Shown here: positions 7,161 through 15,301 of the stretch, one piece after another
Position numbering within the stretch: position 1 is the first letter of the stretch
Layout of the letters: the number at the start of each line of letters is the position of its first letter
DNA from: Candidatus Phycosocius bacilliformis
GTDB lineage: Bacteria > Pseudomonadota > Alphaproteobacteria > Caulobacterales > Aquidulcibacteraceae
Direction of reading: 5' to 3'
Assembly: GCF_003112735.1 (NCBI RefSeq)
Contig: NZ_BFBR01000008.1
Coordinates: forward strand, 1 to 64,000
DNA length: 64,000 nucleotides
Program-made: the position numbers and the translations under genes
Notes under the pieces: model-generated
What the model saw: the letters and a program-made list of their open reading frames with translations, nothing else
Told to the model about the DNA's origin: nothing
The model's database searches: none

Positions 7161-8456
7161 TTATCCGGGCACAGATTCGCTGGCTTCCAGCACGTCTTCA
7201 AAGGTGCGCAAACCGGGCTTGGGGGCGGAAACAAGCACCGCCATATTGCCGGGCAAATGCTTGTTATCCAGCATTTTTTCATGCGCCAGCGGGATATCGG
7301 CCCATTCAAAAACTTCAGACATACAGGGGTCTATCCGCCGCTCGATCACCAATTGATTGGCCGCGCTGGCTTGTTGCAAATTGGCAAAGTGGCTGCCTTG
7401 CACACGCTTCTGCCGCATCCAGAGGAAGCGGGCATCCATGGTCAGATTGAAGCCTGTGGTCCCCGCACAAATCACCACCATGCCGCCGCGCTTGGTGACA
7501 AAGACCGAGACAGGAAACGTGCTTTCGCCTGGATGTTCGAAAACGATATCGACGTCGCGATTACCGGTCACATTCCAGATGGCTTTGCCGAATTTGCGGG
7601 TCTCTTTCATATAGGCACCAAATTCTGGCCCATTGACGATGGGCAATTGGCCCCAGCAATCAAAGTCCTTGCGGTTCAAAACCGCTTTGGCGCCCATCGA
7701 CATCACATAGTCGCGCTTGCTTTCATCCGAGATCACCCCGATCGCATTGGCACCTGAAACGGCGCACAATTGGGTGGCAAAAACGCCAAGGCCGCCCGAC
7801 GCTCCCCAGACCAGCACATTCTGACCGGGCTTCAAGACATGGGGACGGTGGCCGAACAACATGCGATAGGCCGTTGCCAAGGTGAGGGTATAACAGGCGC
7901 TTTCTTCCCATGTCAGGTGCTTGGGCCGGGTCATCAATTGGCGTGACTGCACACGGGCAAATTGGGCAAAGGCCCCATCGGGTGTTTCATAGCCCCAGAT
8001 GCGCTGGCTGGCTGAAAACATCGGGTCGCCACCATTGCATTCCTCATCATCGCCATCGTCTTGGTTACAATGAACCACAACCTCATCGCCAGGCTTCCAG
8101 CGTTTGACGTTTTTGCCGACGGCCCAGACAATGCCGGCCGCATCCGAGCCCACCACCGCATAATCCTGATCATAATTGTCGAGCACACTGACAGGTTCAC
8201 CCAACCCCGCCCAAACGCCGTTATAATTGACGCCAGCTGCCATCACGAGCAGGAGGACTTCATCATTATCAATCTCAGGGGTTGGCAGAACTTCCAGCTG
8301 CATTGCCTTCAGTGGGCGGCCATGGCGCTCTTTACGGATCGCCCAACCCCACATCGTCTTGGGGACATGATAGGCAGGTGGGATTTTGCCGACGGGATAA
8401 AGATCGAGCAGGGGCTCACCTGAAACCTGGGGGGCGGCTACATCAGTTGTCGTCAT
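7161..8456 (-). CDS. ccr: Crotonyl-CoA carboxylase/reductase
   Basis: Medium-chain reductase that reductively carboxylates crotonyl-CoA to ethylmalonyl-CoA with NADPH and CO2, the key step of the ethylmalonyl-CoA pathway for acetyl-CoA assimilation. 431 residues, with Ccr-specific features: KTMWGWAIRKERHG near residue 40, HCNQDDGDDEECNGGDP insertion, nucleotide site WGASGGLGVFATQ, and FEHPGESTFPVSVF. ATG 8456 is preferred over GTG 8471 because a GGGAG stretch precedes it. The pathway partner ecm lies 2.5 kb away. Confidence 0.95.
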   Translation of the reverse strand: MTTTDVAAPQVSGEPLLDLYPVGKIPPAYHVPKTMWGWAIRKERHGRPLKAMQLEVLPTPEIDNDEVLLLVMAAGVNYNGVWAGLGEPVSVLDNYDQDYAVVGSDAAGIVWAVGKNVKRWKPGDEVVVHCNQDDGDDEECNGGDPMFSASQRIWGYETPDGAFAQFARVQSRQLMTRPKHLTWEESACYTLTLATAYRMLFGHRPHVLKPGQNVLVWGASGGLGVFATQLCAVSGANAIGVISDESKRDYVMSMGAKAVLNRKDFDCWGQLPIVNGPEFGAYMKETRKFGKAIWNVTGNRDVDIVFEHPGESTFPVSVFVTKRGGMVVICAGTTGFNLTMDARFLWMRQKRVQGSHFANLQQASAANQLVIERRIDPCMSEVFEWADIPLAHEKMLDNKHLPGNMAVLVSAPKPGLRTFEDVLEASESVPG

Positions 8457-8610
8457 CCCTAATACTCCCACTTGCCGCGCTTGTTACGGCGAATTTTCCA
8501 TTTTGAGGAATCTGATTTCTCATTTTCCGGGATTGCAGGCAGAAACATGCGCCAAACCTGCAGAACGGGCGATCCAGAAACCAAACTCTTCTGCTGCGCT
8601 GCAGCATAAT

Positions 8611-8660
8611 TTGTCAAGCTGTTTTTAGTCCCGCTAGTAGAACCACTCTAACTAGCGGAC
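8611..8660. promoter_or_regulatory. Inverted repeat in the ccr divergent promoter region
   Basis: GTCCCGCTAG (8628-8637) pairs with CTAGCGGAC (8652-8660) with one bulged base and a 14-nt spacer. A weak plus-strand promoter may overlap (TTGTCA at 8611-8616). The repeat is 38 bp upstream of the next plus-strand gene and 172 bp upstream of ccr. Operator function is a guess. Confidence 0.3.
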
Positions 8661-8697
8661 AAAAGGATCACTGCTTACCTAGGATTTAAGTGAGACG

Positions 8698-9840
8698 ATG
8701 TGGGAGTTAGGCGTGAATTCTTTTCAGGCAAAGATTGGTCCTCCGCGCATTTTTCTGGGTATTATCGCGATTGGCTACGCGCTGATAAACATCGCCTTTG
8801 TCATGCTGACACGCGGTGAGTTTGAGCCTTTGCGACACCTGGATGAGGTTCTGGCTTTAGCCTTTGGTCTACTTAATCTCATCCAAGAACTGATTTTATC
8901 CCTTTTTCGGAACCGCTTCATTGTCGTGGAGATGAACGAGCAGGGCCTCTTTGATCGTCGGATCATGTCTGAGCGCTTGGCATGGGAGGATATAGAGTGG
9001 ATCGACCCCCATCCTGGTGGCGTACCCGATCGACTTCGGGTGAAGGCAGAGGTTCGGTTGACCCCTTTTGGCGCGGTGCGCAACCGCTTACTTCGCCTGA
9101 TCCGTTATCTTCCGCCGGGTGAAGTTATCGTGACTTTTGGCGGCTTGAACAAGGCAGCGGCCCAAGCTGCGGCGTGGCTTGCCGATCATCAGCCCCGCTT
9201 GATCCCAGACGCTTGGAAGATTGCGACCGTTCAGCATGCGGGCGCGATCCCAACTGAGCATCGTGATATTTGCCTGCGCGCCTTTGTCTATCCCCGGGCG
9301 TGGCTGGGCTATCTGGTCAGCGGCGTCATTGTTGTTGCCGTACTTTTTGCTTTGGTGCCCAAACTTGTGGCCACCAGTATGGTCAATGGGAAGGTATCCG
9401 AAGATCTGGCGCAATTTGCCTTGATCTCTTTGATTGCCGCCGCGGCGATCATTGGCGGGATTGTCTTGGTCCTAACCTATGTGCGCCTGTCCAGTGCCCG
9501 CGATGGTGTTATCATCCTCTCGCAAACGGGGCTGACTGACATCCGCATTTCAAGCCAGTTTATCCCGTGGAACCATATCGATCACGTGACGTTTCACTGG
9601 CTAAACGATGGTCGACTGGTCAATGAGAGCATTGCGGTGGAGGTGAAGTTGCAAGAAGGCATCAAGCTAAAGCCACCTGAAGGTGGCGTCTTTTGGCTGG
9701 CCCATCTGTTCCGGCAGATTGCGAAGCCAGAGCTTTTTGACGTGCGGCATGCCGGAACAACCACCAGTGTGAGCGAAATCATCGATCATATCGAACGCCA
9801 CAACCTGCCGGTTGCCCTGAGCGAAATTGCGCGGAATTAG
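8698..9840 (+). CDS. Membrane protein with two tandem PH-like/transmembrane modules, function unknown
   Basis: 380 residues. Two halves repeat the same plan: a pair of hydrophobic helices (about 17-37 and 50-70; 201-221 and 242-262) followed by a beta-rich cytosolic segment. The segment after each helix pair is similar: GLFDRRIMSERLAWEDIEWI at 83-102 and GLTDIRISSQFIPWNHIDHV at 278-297. This resembles bacterial PH-like membrane proteins (STM3941/YcxB type). No enzymatic motif. A related single-module protein is encoded at 57077-57637. Confidence 0.75.
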   Translation: MWELGVNSFQAKIGPPRIFLGIIAIGYALINIAFVMLTRGEFEPLRHLDEVLALAFGLLNLIQELILSLFRNRFIVVEMNEQGLFDRRIMSERLAWEDIEWIDPHPGGVPDRLRVKAEVRLTPFGAVRNRLLRLIRYLPPGEVIVTFGGLNKAAAQAAAWLADHQPRLIPDAWKIATVQHAGAIPTEHRDICLRAFVYPRAWLGYLVSGVIVVAVLFALVPKLVATSMVNGKVSEDLAQFALISLIAAAAIIGGIVLVLTYVRLSSARDGVIILSQTGLTDIRISSQFIPWNHIDHVTFHWLNDGRLVNESIAVEVKLQEGIKLKPPEGGVFWLAHLFRQIAKPELFDVRHAGTTTSVSEIIDHIERHNLPVALSEIARN

Positions 9841-10811
9841 CGGTTTGGGTTCGAGCTGTGCGGCCGATAGCGCATGGCCACGTCACAGCGCTCATAGCTG
9901 CAGCCATAGCGGTCCATGATCTCCTGATCATGGACAAAGCCCAGCTTCTCATAGAGATGGATGGCCGCTTCACAGGTGTGATTGGTGAGTAGGAAGAGGG
10001 TTTCTATCCCCCGTTCTCCGGCCCGTGCTAAGGTTGCCGCCAATAAATGTTCACCCGCCTTTTGTCCGCGTAAGGAATCCAAGACACCCATTTTGGTCAG
10101 TTCAACCGCTCCATCCTCGGTCGGCATCAGGGCACAGGTGCCCACGACACCATGTTTTTCGGTTGCTATAAACAAAATCTCGCCGCCTCGGTCGAGGATT
10201 TCCACTTGAGGATTACTGAGGACGTCAATGTCATGCTCCTCCAGCTTGAACATCGCCGATATCCACGCGGCATTGATGTCGTAAAAGGCCTTTGCAAGCT
10301 CTGGCGTGATGGTGTCAGCCACTTGGATCACAGAGAAAGGATTGGTGACACGCTGCAACATGGATCGCTCCGCTAGATGGGTTTCAAAAAGGGTGAGAAG
10401 GGCCAGAAGTTCATGTTCACGCCCTCCGGCAAGATCTGAGACGGCGGAGCCGACTTTGGGCCAGACGCGTTCTCGGGTTTTCACCAAGATGGCGCGGCCA
10501 GCATCGGTAAGGGCGATCTGCTTTGCCCTCGCATCGCCGGGATCTTGGTCGGTGTTGATCAGGCGAGCGCCACGCAAGGCGGCAACGGTTCGCGTCATAG
10601 CAGGTTGGCTAAAGCCCACGGTGGCAACCGCTTCCTTGATGCTCAAGGGGCCATACCGCTCGAGGGCCGCCAATAATGCGAGGTGGCTTGGCTGAACTGG
10701 GATGCCGGCTTGCTCGAGTATGATGGTGGCATCGGCCAGCAAGCGCTCTGCCAAGCGTTTAAGGCGGCTTCCCAGCGCCACATGGCCTAAGTTTTGAAGA
10801 ATATCCGGCAT
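9837..10811 (-). CDS. MarR-type regulator fused to a GNAT acetyltransferase
   Basis: 324 residues from the start at 10811 (MPDILQNLGHVALGSRLKRL). Residues about 10-145 form a MarR winged helix (recognition region FSQPAMTRTVAALRGARLI, wing DQDPGDARAKQIALTDAG). Residues about 165-320 form a GNAT domain with the acetyl-CoA loop LRGQKAGEHLLAATL and ending LYEKLGF. A perfect palindrome lies 16 bp upstream of the start, suggesting autoregulation. Convergent with the upstream PH-like gene, 4-bp overlap at the stops; divergent from ecm. Acetylation substrate unknown. Confidence 0.88.
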   Translation of the reverse strand: MPDILQNLGHVALGSRLKRLAERLLADATIILEQAGIPVQPSHLALLAALERYGPLSIKEAVATVGFSQPAMTRTVAALRGARLINTDQDPGDARAKQIALTDAGRAILVKTRERVWPKVGSAVSDLAGGREHELLALLTLFETHLAERSMLQRVTNPFSVIQVADTITPELAKAFYDINAAWISAMFKLEEHDIDVLSNPQVEILDRGGEILFIATEKHGVVGTCALMPTEDGAVELTKMGVLDSLRGQKAGEHLLAATLARAGERGIETLFLLTNHTCEAAIHLYEKLGFVHDQEIMDRYGCSYERCDVAMRYRPHSSNPNR

Positions 10812-10826
10812 GATCCGTCCATTTAT

Positions 10827-10838
10827 ATAACATGTTAT
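10827..10838. promoter_or_regulatory. Palindromic operator candidate for the MarR-GNAT gene
   Basis: ATAACATGTTAT is a perfect 12-bp palindrome, 16 bp upstream of the MarR-GNAT ATG, embedded in an AT-rich stretch that also looks like a minus-strand -10 region. MarR proteins typically bind such short palindromes over their own promoter. Regulation of the divergent ecm gene, whose start is 134 bp away, is possible. Confidence 0.6.
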
Positions 10839-10971
10839 GTATAATCGCGCCGACTGGTGGTCAAGCAAATTTTAGCGAGAACGGCTCTCTATTCCAGTGT
10901 TCTTGGAAGATTTTGCCGCTTGCGCGGCAGGTATCAGGCATGGCAATGCTGCAGTGCACAAGGACACACGC

Positions 10972-12957
10972 ATGACCGATAAACCTTTCCAGCACGCCCC
11001 CGACAAGCCGTGGATCTTTCGCACCTATGCGGGCCATTCCACTGCCGAAAAGTCCAATGCGCTCTATCGGGCCAATCTGGCGGCAGGGCAGACAGGCCTA
11101 TCGGTGGCTTTCGATCTGCCAACCCAGACTGCCTATGAGGCCGATCATGTGCTGGCCAAGGGAGAAGTGGGTAAAGTCGGTGTGCCGATCAGCCATTTGG
11201 GCGATATGCGGGCGCTGTTCAAAGACATTCCGCTCGAAACCATGAACACCAGCATGACAATTAATGCCCCGGCAGCGTGGCTCTTGGCGCTTTATGTCGC
11301 TTTGGCCGATGAACAGGGGGCAGACCGCAAGAAGCTGCAGGGCACCACACAGAATGACTTGATCAAGGAATATCTCTCGCGCGGAACCTATGTGTTCCCG
11401 CCCGCGCCCAGCTTGAAATTGACGGCCGATACGATTGCTTGGTGCCTCAAAGAAACGCCTAAATTCAATCCGATGAATGTCTGCTCCTACCACTTGCAGG
11501 AAGCTGGCGCGACGCCCGAACAGGAACTGGCCTTTGCACTCGCCACCGCCATCGCCGTCCTGGATGAGGTCAAGGCCCAAGGCCAAGTCTTGCCGGAGGA
11601 TTTCCATGCCGTGGTTGGCCGCATCAGTTTCTTTGTGAATGCCGGCATTCGCTTTGTGACAGAGCTGTGCAAAATGCGCGCGTTCAATGTCCTGTGGGAC
11701 GAGATTTGTCAGGACCGCTATGGTGTTGCCGACCCCGCTATGCGCCGCTTCCGCTATGGGGTGCAGGTCAATTCGCTGGGGTTGACCGAACCACAGCCAG
11801 AAAACAATGTCTATCGCATCTTGCTTGAGACCCTGGCCGTCACATTGAGCAAGGATGCCCGTGCGCGCGCGGTGCAATTGCCGGCTTGGAACGAGGCTTT
11901 AGGCCTGCCGCGCCCGTGGGATCAGCAATGGAGTTTGAGGCTTCAACAAATCCTCGCCTATGAAACCGATCTTCTTGAATATGAAGACCTGTTTGCGGGC
12001 TCTTATGTGGTGGAGAAAAAGGTCGCTGAATTGGTGGCGGGGGCGAAGGTAGAGCTTGCCAAGATTGATGCCCTTGGCGGGGCGGTCGCCGCTGTGCCCT
12101 ACATGAAGGAAGGCCTGGTCCAATCCAATCGCGACCGCTTGCTTGGCATTGAAGGTGGCACACAAGTGGTGGTCGGCGTCAATCGCTGGGCGGATACCGA
12201 GCAATCCCCCTTATCGGCGGGCGAAGGGGCGATCCAAACGGTCGATCCCATGGTGGAAGCCGATCAGATTAAGCGCCTGAATGCTTGGCGTGCAGGGCGC
12301 GATCGCGCTACTGTCGAGGCGGCCTTGGCAGAGTTGGAAGCTGCCGCCCGCGAAAATCGGAACATTATGGAACCCTCAATTACATGCGCCAAAGCCGGGG
12401 TCACCACCGGGGAGTGGGGGGCTTTGCTGCGCCGGGTTTATGGCGAATATCGCGCGCCGACCGGTGTCTCGCTACTTGTGAATATCGAGGGCGAAGATAT
12501 TGAAGCCGTTTCGAAAAAGGTTGATGATCTGAGCGAGAAACTGGGTCGTCGCTTGGCCTTTTTGGTTGGCAAGCCCGGCCTTGATGGCCATTCGAATGGG
12601 GCCGAACAAATCGCTACGCGCGCCCGGGCTGTCGGCATGGATGTGACCTATGAAGGCATCCGCATGACACCGGAAGAAATTGTCGCCCGCGCCGCCGAAA
12701 AGAAGGCCCATGCCGTAGGTCTATCGATCCTCTCAGGCTCACACCTCGACTTGGTACGCGATGTCGTCGCTCGCATGCGGGCTGCAGGTCTTGAGCATGT
12801 CCCGGTGGTGGTCGGCGGCATCATCCCGCCCGAAGATGCCCGCGCGCTCAAGCAATTTGGCGTCGCCGCCGTCTATACGCCGAAGGACTTCAAAATCACC
12901 GAAATCATGGGCGATTTGGTTGATATCGTCGAGGCTCGGGTGGACCAATTGGTCTAA
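10972..12957 (+). CDS. ecm: Ethylmalonyl-CoA mutase (B12-dependent)
   Basis: Converts (2R)-ethylmalonyl-CoA to (2S)-methylsuccinyl-CoA in the ethylmalonyl-CoA pathway. 661 residues, single polypeptide as in MeaA/Ecm. N-terminal TIM-barrel mutase domain has FDLPTQTAYEADH, NTSMTINAPAAWLLALY and NVCSYHLQEAGATP. The C-terminal cobalamin domain (about 535-655) carries GLDGHSNGAEQ (DxHxxG) and a downstream GLSILSGSH. Start at 10972 follows AAGGACAC; an in-frame upstream extension to 10897 has no family resemblance. Confidence 0.95.
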   Translation: MTDKPFQHAPDKPWIFRTYAGHSTAEKSNALYRANLAAGQTGLSVAFDLPTQTAYEADHVLAKGEVGKVGVPISHLGDMRALFKDIPLETMNTSMTINAPAAWLLALYVALADEQGADRKKLQGTTQNDLIKEYLSRGTYVFPPAPSLKLTADTIAWCLKETPKFNPMNVCSYHLQEAGATPEQELAFALATAIAVLDEVKAQGQVLPEDFHAVVGRISFFVNAGIRFVTELCKMRAFNVLWDEICQDRYGVADPAMRRFRYGVQVNSLGLTEPQPENNVYRILLETLAVTLSKDARARAVQLPAWNEALGLPRPWDQQWSLRLQQILAYETDLLEYEDLFAGSYVVEKKVAELVAGAKVELAKIDALGGAVAAVPYMKEGLVQSNRDRLLGIEGGTQVVVGVNRWADTEQSPLSAGEGAIQTVDPMVEADQIKRLNAWRAGRDRATVEAALAELEAAARENRNIMEPSITCAKAGVTTGEWGALLRRVYGEYRAPTGVSLLVNIEGEDIEAVSKKVDDLSEKLGRRLAFLVGKPGLDGHSNGAEQIATRARAVGMDVTYEGIRMTPEEIVARAAEKKAHAVGLSILSGSHLDLVRDVVARMRAAGLEHVPVVVGGIIPPEDARALKQFGVAAVYTPKDFKITEIMGDLVDIVEARVDQLV

Positions 12958-13111
12958 GTAGAGATTTCCATCTCACGCAAATCCTAGGTTGCCAGATCGC
13001 GCGATTGGCCTTAGCCTTCCAGTTATTGAAAGTGGTGCGTTATTGGAGGCTGGATTGGGCAAAAGGAGATATCTTCCAGGCGTCGAAATTGCCCAAACGC
13101 CGGAGGAGAAA

Positions 13112-13732
13112 ATCACGGCTGGACCACAGAAATTCCTGTTCTGGACCGATAAACGCCACATCGCGCCCAACGCGGAAACAAAAATCACCTGCGCCATTGC
13201 CGAGGCGCGCGCAGATGCATCGTTATCTGCGCTGGTCTTGATACTGATTGGGTTGCCTTACTTTGTGAACGAAAACAGTAACGTCGCATTTTTCAGCAAT
13301 CCGATATATCCGCTGACCACTGTCGCGGTCTTTGTAATTTACTTACTAGGTGCGGTGGTCGTCGCCTCGCAAAATCTGCCTAAGTCGAACGGACAAAACC
13401 TCGCATTTAGAAGTGGAATACCAGAATCGAAGACGAGGCTCAGTCGCTTGATACTCTGGGTTTGGATGATCTTGGCTTTTTCTTATCTCGGAGCACTCAT
13501 TGCACACAGCCTTGGTTCTGTTTGGCCTAAGCCTCTGATCGACAATCAAGTGATGGTCATGGCCATGGGTATCGCGGTCCCTGTTCTTTATTCAGCCCGC
13601 CGTGTGCAAGAGTTATTGCTGTGGGTCCTCGACCTTCGCGCTGAGCAAGGCCATGATTTGGCTCAAGGCGCTGAGAGCAGGGGGACTGACCCCAACTCAA
13701 AGGCCGCTTGGTATCAACGATCCATCAAATGA
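13112..13732 (+). CDS. Unrecognised four-helix membrane protein (first tandem paralog), likely ATC start
   Basis: Not recognised. The frame opens at TTG 12989, but similarity to the next gene begins at ITAGPQKFLFWTDKR. The ATC codon at 13112-13114 sits 5 nt after GGAGG and would give 206 residues against 208 for the paralog. About four hydrophobic segments follow a conserved soluble head (GPQKFLFWTDKRHIAP, TKITCAIAEA), and the C-terminus has WVLDLRAEQGHDL. Codon usage looks AT-richer than neighbours. TTG 13043 or 13052 are alternative starts. Confidence 0.6.
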   Translation: MTAGPQKFLFWTDKRHIAPNAETKITCAIAEARADASLSALVLILIGLPYFVNENSNVAFFSNPIYPLTTVAVFVIYLLGAVVVASQNLPKSNGQNLAFRSGIPESKTRLSRLILWVWMILAFSYLGALIAHSLGSVWPKPLIDNQVMVMAMGIAVPVLYSARRVQELLLWVLDLRAEQGHDLAQGAESRGTDPNSKAAWYQRSIK

Positions 13733-13750
13733 TCGAGCGAGGATTCCACC

Positions 13751-14377
13751 ATGTCTGACAAGCACCCAGGGCCCCAAAAAATCCTGTTCTGGACCGATAA
13801 GCGGCCCATTGCACCGGATGTCGAGACACGGATTACGTGCGCGATTGCTGAAGCAATGAGCGCCATTGTGGGCGTTTTGTCTCAACTCATTCTTGTCTAT
13901 CTGTTGTATGCGTCTGGCGTAAATCGCCTCGGTGACAGTTACGCCGGCATGAACTTTGATGATCTCGCCATTCTACTGTTACTCGCGATCCTAATCTTGA
14001 ACCTCTCGGTGGGAAACTATCTTTCTAAGCTCGGGCGGGGGCAGGACCTTGCATGGCAGAGCGGCATTCCGCAGGCGCGTACCAGGACGAGCCGATGTAT
14101 TCGATTGATTGTTTATTCTTCCTTGGCTCTGTTCGTGCCTGCCTTGATACTTGATCTCGCGAAAGTGGATTTCATTGATGGCTTTCTTACGCGCCATTCT
14201 CTTGAGATATTTGCTTTCATGATTGTTTTTGGGATTTCGGCAAACGTCTCGTTGGCACATGAGCGTCTTGCGTGGGTTGTTGATCTGCGCAAGCAGCAAG
14301 GGCACGCCCTGCCGTTTGAGGACCATCCAATGGCTCAGCCAATGAAGGATGGGAAGGAATGGGGTACTAAGTCGTAG
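13751..14377 (+). CDS. Unrecognised four-helix membrane protein (second tandem paralog)
   Basis: 208 residues, not recognised. Shares with the preceding gene the N-terminal block GPQKILFWTDKRPIAPDVET, then ITCAIAEA, a middle block LAWQSGIPQARTRTSRC (paralog: LAFRSGIPESKTRLSRL) and the ending WVVDLRKQQGHAL. Four hydrophobic segments lie between. The conserved blocks are charged and probably cytosolic. 18 bp after the first paralog, with a GAGGA ribosome site; almost certainly one transcript. No partner gene suggests a function. Confidence 0.8.
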   Translation: MSDKHPGPQKILFWTDKRPIAPDVETRITCAIAEAMSAIVGVLSQLILVYLLYASGVNRLGDSYAGMNFDDLAILLLLAILILNLSVGNYLSKLGRGQDLAWQSGIPQARTRTSRCIRLIVYSSLALFVPALILDLAKVDFIDGFLTRHSLEIFAFMIVFGISANVSLAHERLAWVVDLRKQQGHALPFEDHPMAQPMKDGKEWGTKS

Positions 14378-14476
14378 GCTTGGGCCCGCCTTTATGCGGC
14401 AGTTGCCCCCGATGAAGGTGTAACGAGGCGCGCAGGATGTTCCAATCAGTTACACGTCCATGGCAATAGAAAAGAC

Positions 14477-15301
14477 CTAAGTCACCAGCGCCTTGACCAC
14501 CACCGCCAGCGCGGTAAAGGCCAGATAGGCACCGAAGGCGCGACGCAGCATGGTTTTGTCCAAGCGGTGGGCGAGCTTGGCCCCATAAGGGGCCACGGTA
14601 CCCGTCAAGAGCGCCAAAATAATAAAGCCCGGCACATTGATATAGCCGATCGACAGAGGCGGCCTGCCCTCAACACCCCAGCCCATCGCGATAAAGCCCA
14701 AGGTCGCAGGCACGGCGATGGCGACGCCAAAGCCCGAAGCGGTCGCCACCGCTTGATGGATGGGTCTGCCGGCCAAAGTCATGACCGCAGAGCCAAAGGC
14801 ACCGCCACCTATGCCCATTAAGGCCGAGACAGCCCCGAGCCCGGCACCAATACCTGCCCGCGCTGGGCCCGTTGGCACCTCTTTCATTATGGTCCAGCTT
14901 TCCCGGCCGAGACCCATATAGAGTGCGAGAACAATAGCAAATAAGCCATAGACGAGGCCCAGCGTCGCCTTATCGGCAAAGCCTGCCGCAACCGCACCCA
15001 GGATAGCCCCAGTGCCGATCCATGGGATAAAGCCTCTAAGGACGACCTCATCCACCGCGCCATGTTTACGGTGAGCGGCCACAGAACGCAGAGACGTGGT
15101 GATGATGGTCGACAAGCTGGTCCCCACCGCCACATGCAGATTGGCGTCCCCGCCCAGTCCAAACACGCCAAACGCATAAAACAGGGCCGGGACGAGGACC
15201 GTCCCCCCGCCGACGCCAAACAGGCCGGCGATTAGGCCGGCAAAGATTCCAGCTCCTGCCATGGCTGCGACAAGGACCAGCAGGTCTTGGATTGGCGGCA
15301 T
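14477..15301 (-). CDS. TauE/SafE-family sulfite/anion exporter
   Basis: 274 residues with about eight hydrophobic segments. Two family repeats each contain a Gly-rich motif: AGLFGVGGGTVLVPALFY (about 27-44) and LMGIGGGAFGSAVMTLAGRP in the second half. Members export sulfite, sulfoacetate or related organosulfur anions; the substrate here is not shown. Its ATG overlaps the dusA stop by one base (TGATG), so it is translationally coupled to dusA. Confidence 0.88.
   Translation of the reverse strand: MPPIQDLLVLVAAMAGAGIFAGLIAGLFGVGGGTVLVPALFYAFGVFGLGGDANLHVAVGTSLSTIITTSLRSVAAHRKHGAVDEVVLRGFIPWIGTGAILGAVAAGFADKATLGLVYGLFAIVLALYMGLGRESWTIMKEVPTGPARAGIGAGLGAVSALMGIGGGAFGSAVMTLAGRPIHQAVATASGFGVAIAVPATLGFIAMGWGVEGRPPLSIGYINVPGFIILALLTGTVAPYGAKLAHRLDKTMLRRAFGAYLAFTALAVVVKALVT

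Noticed and set aside
11098-11877. 259-codon minus-strand frame
   Set aside because: Antisense to ethylmalonyl-CoA mutase, no recognisable features.
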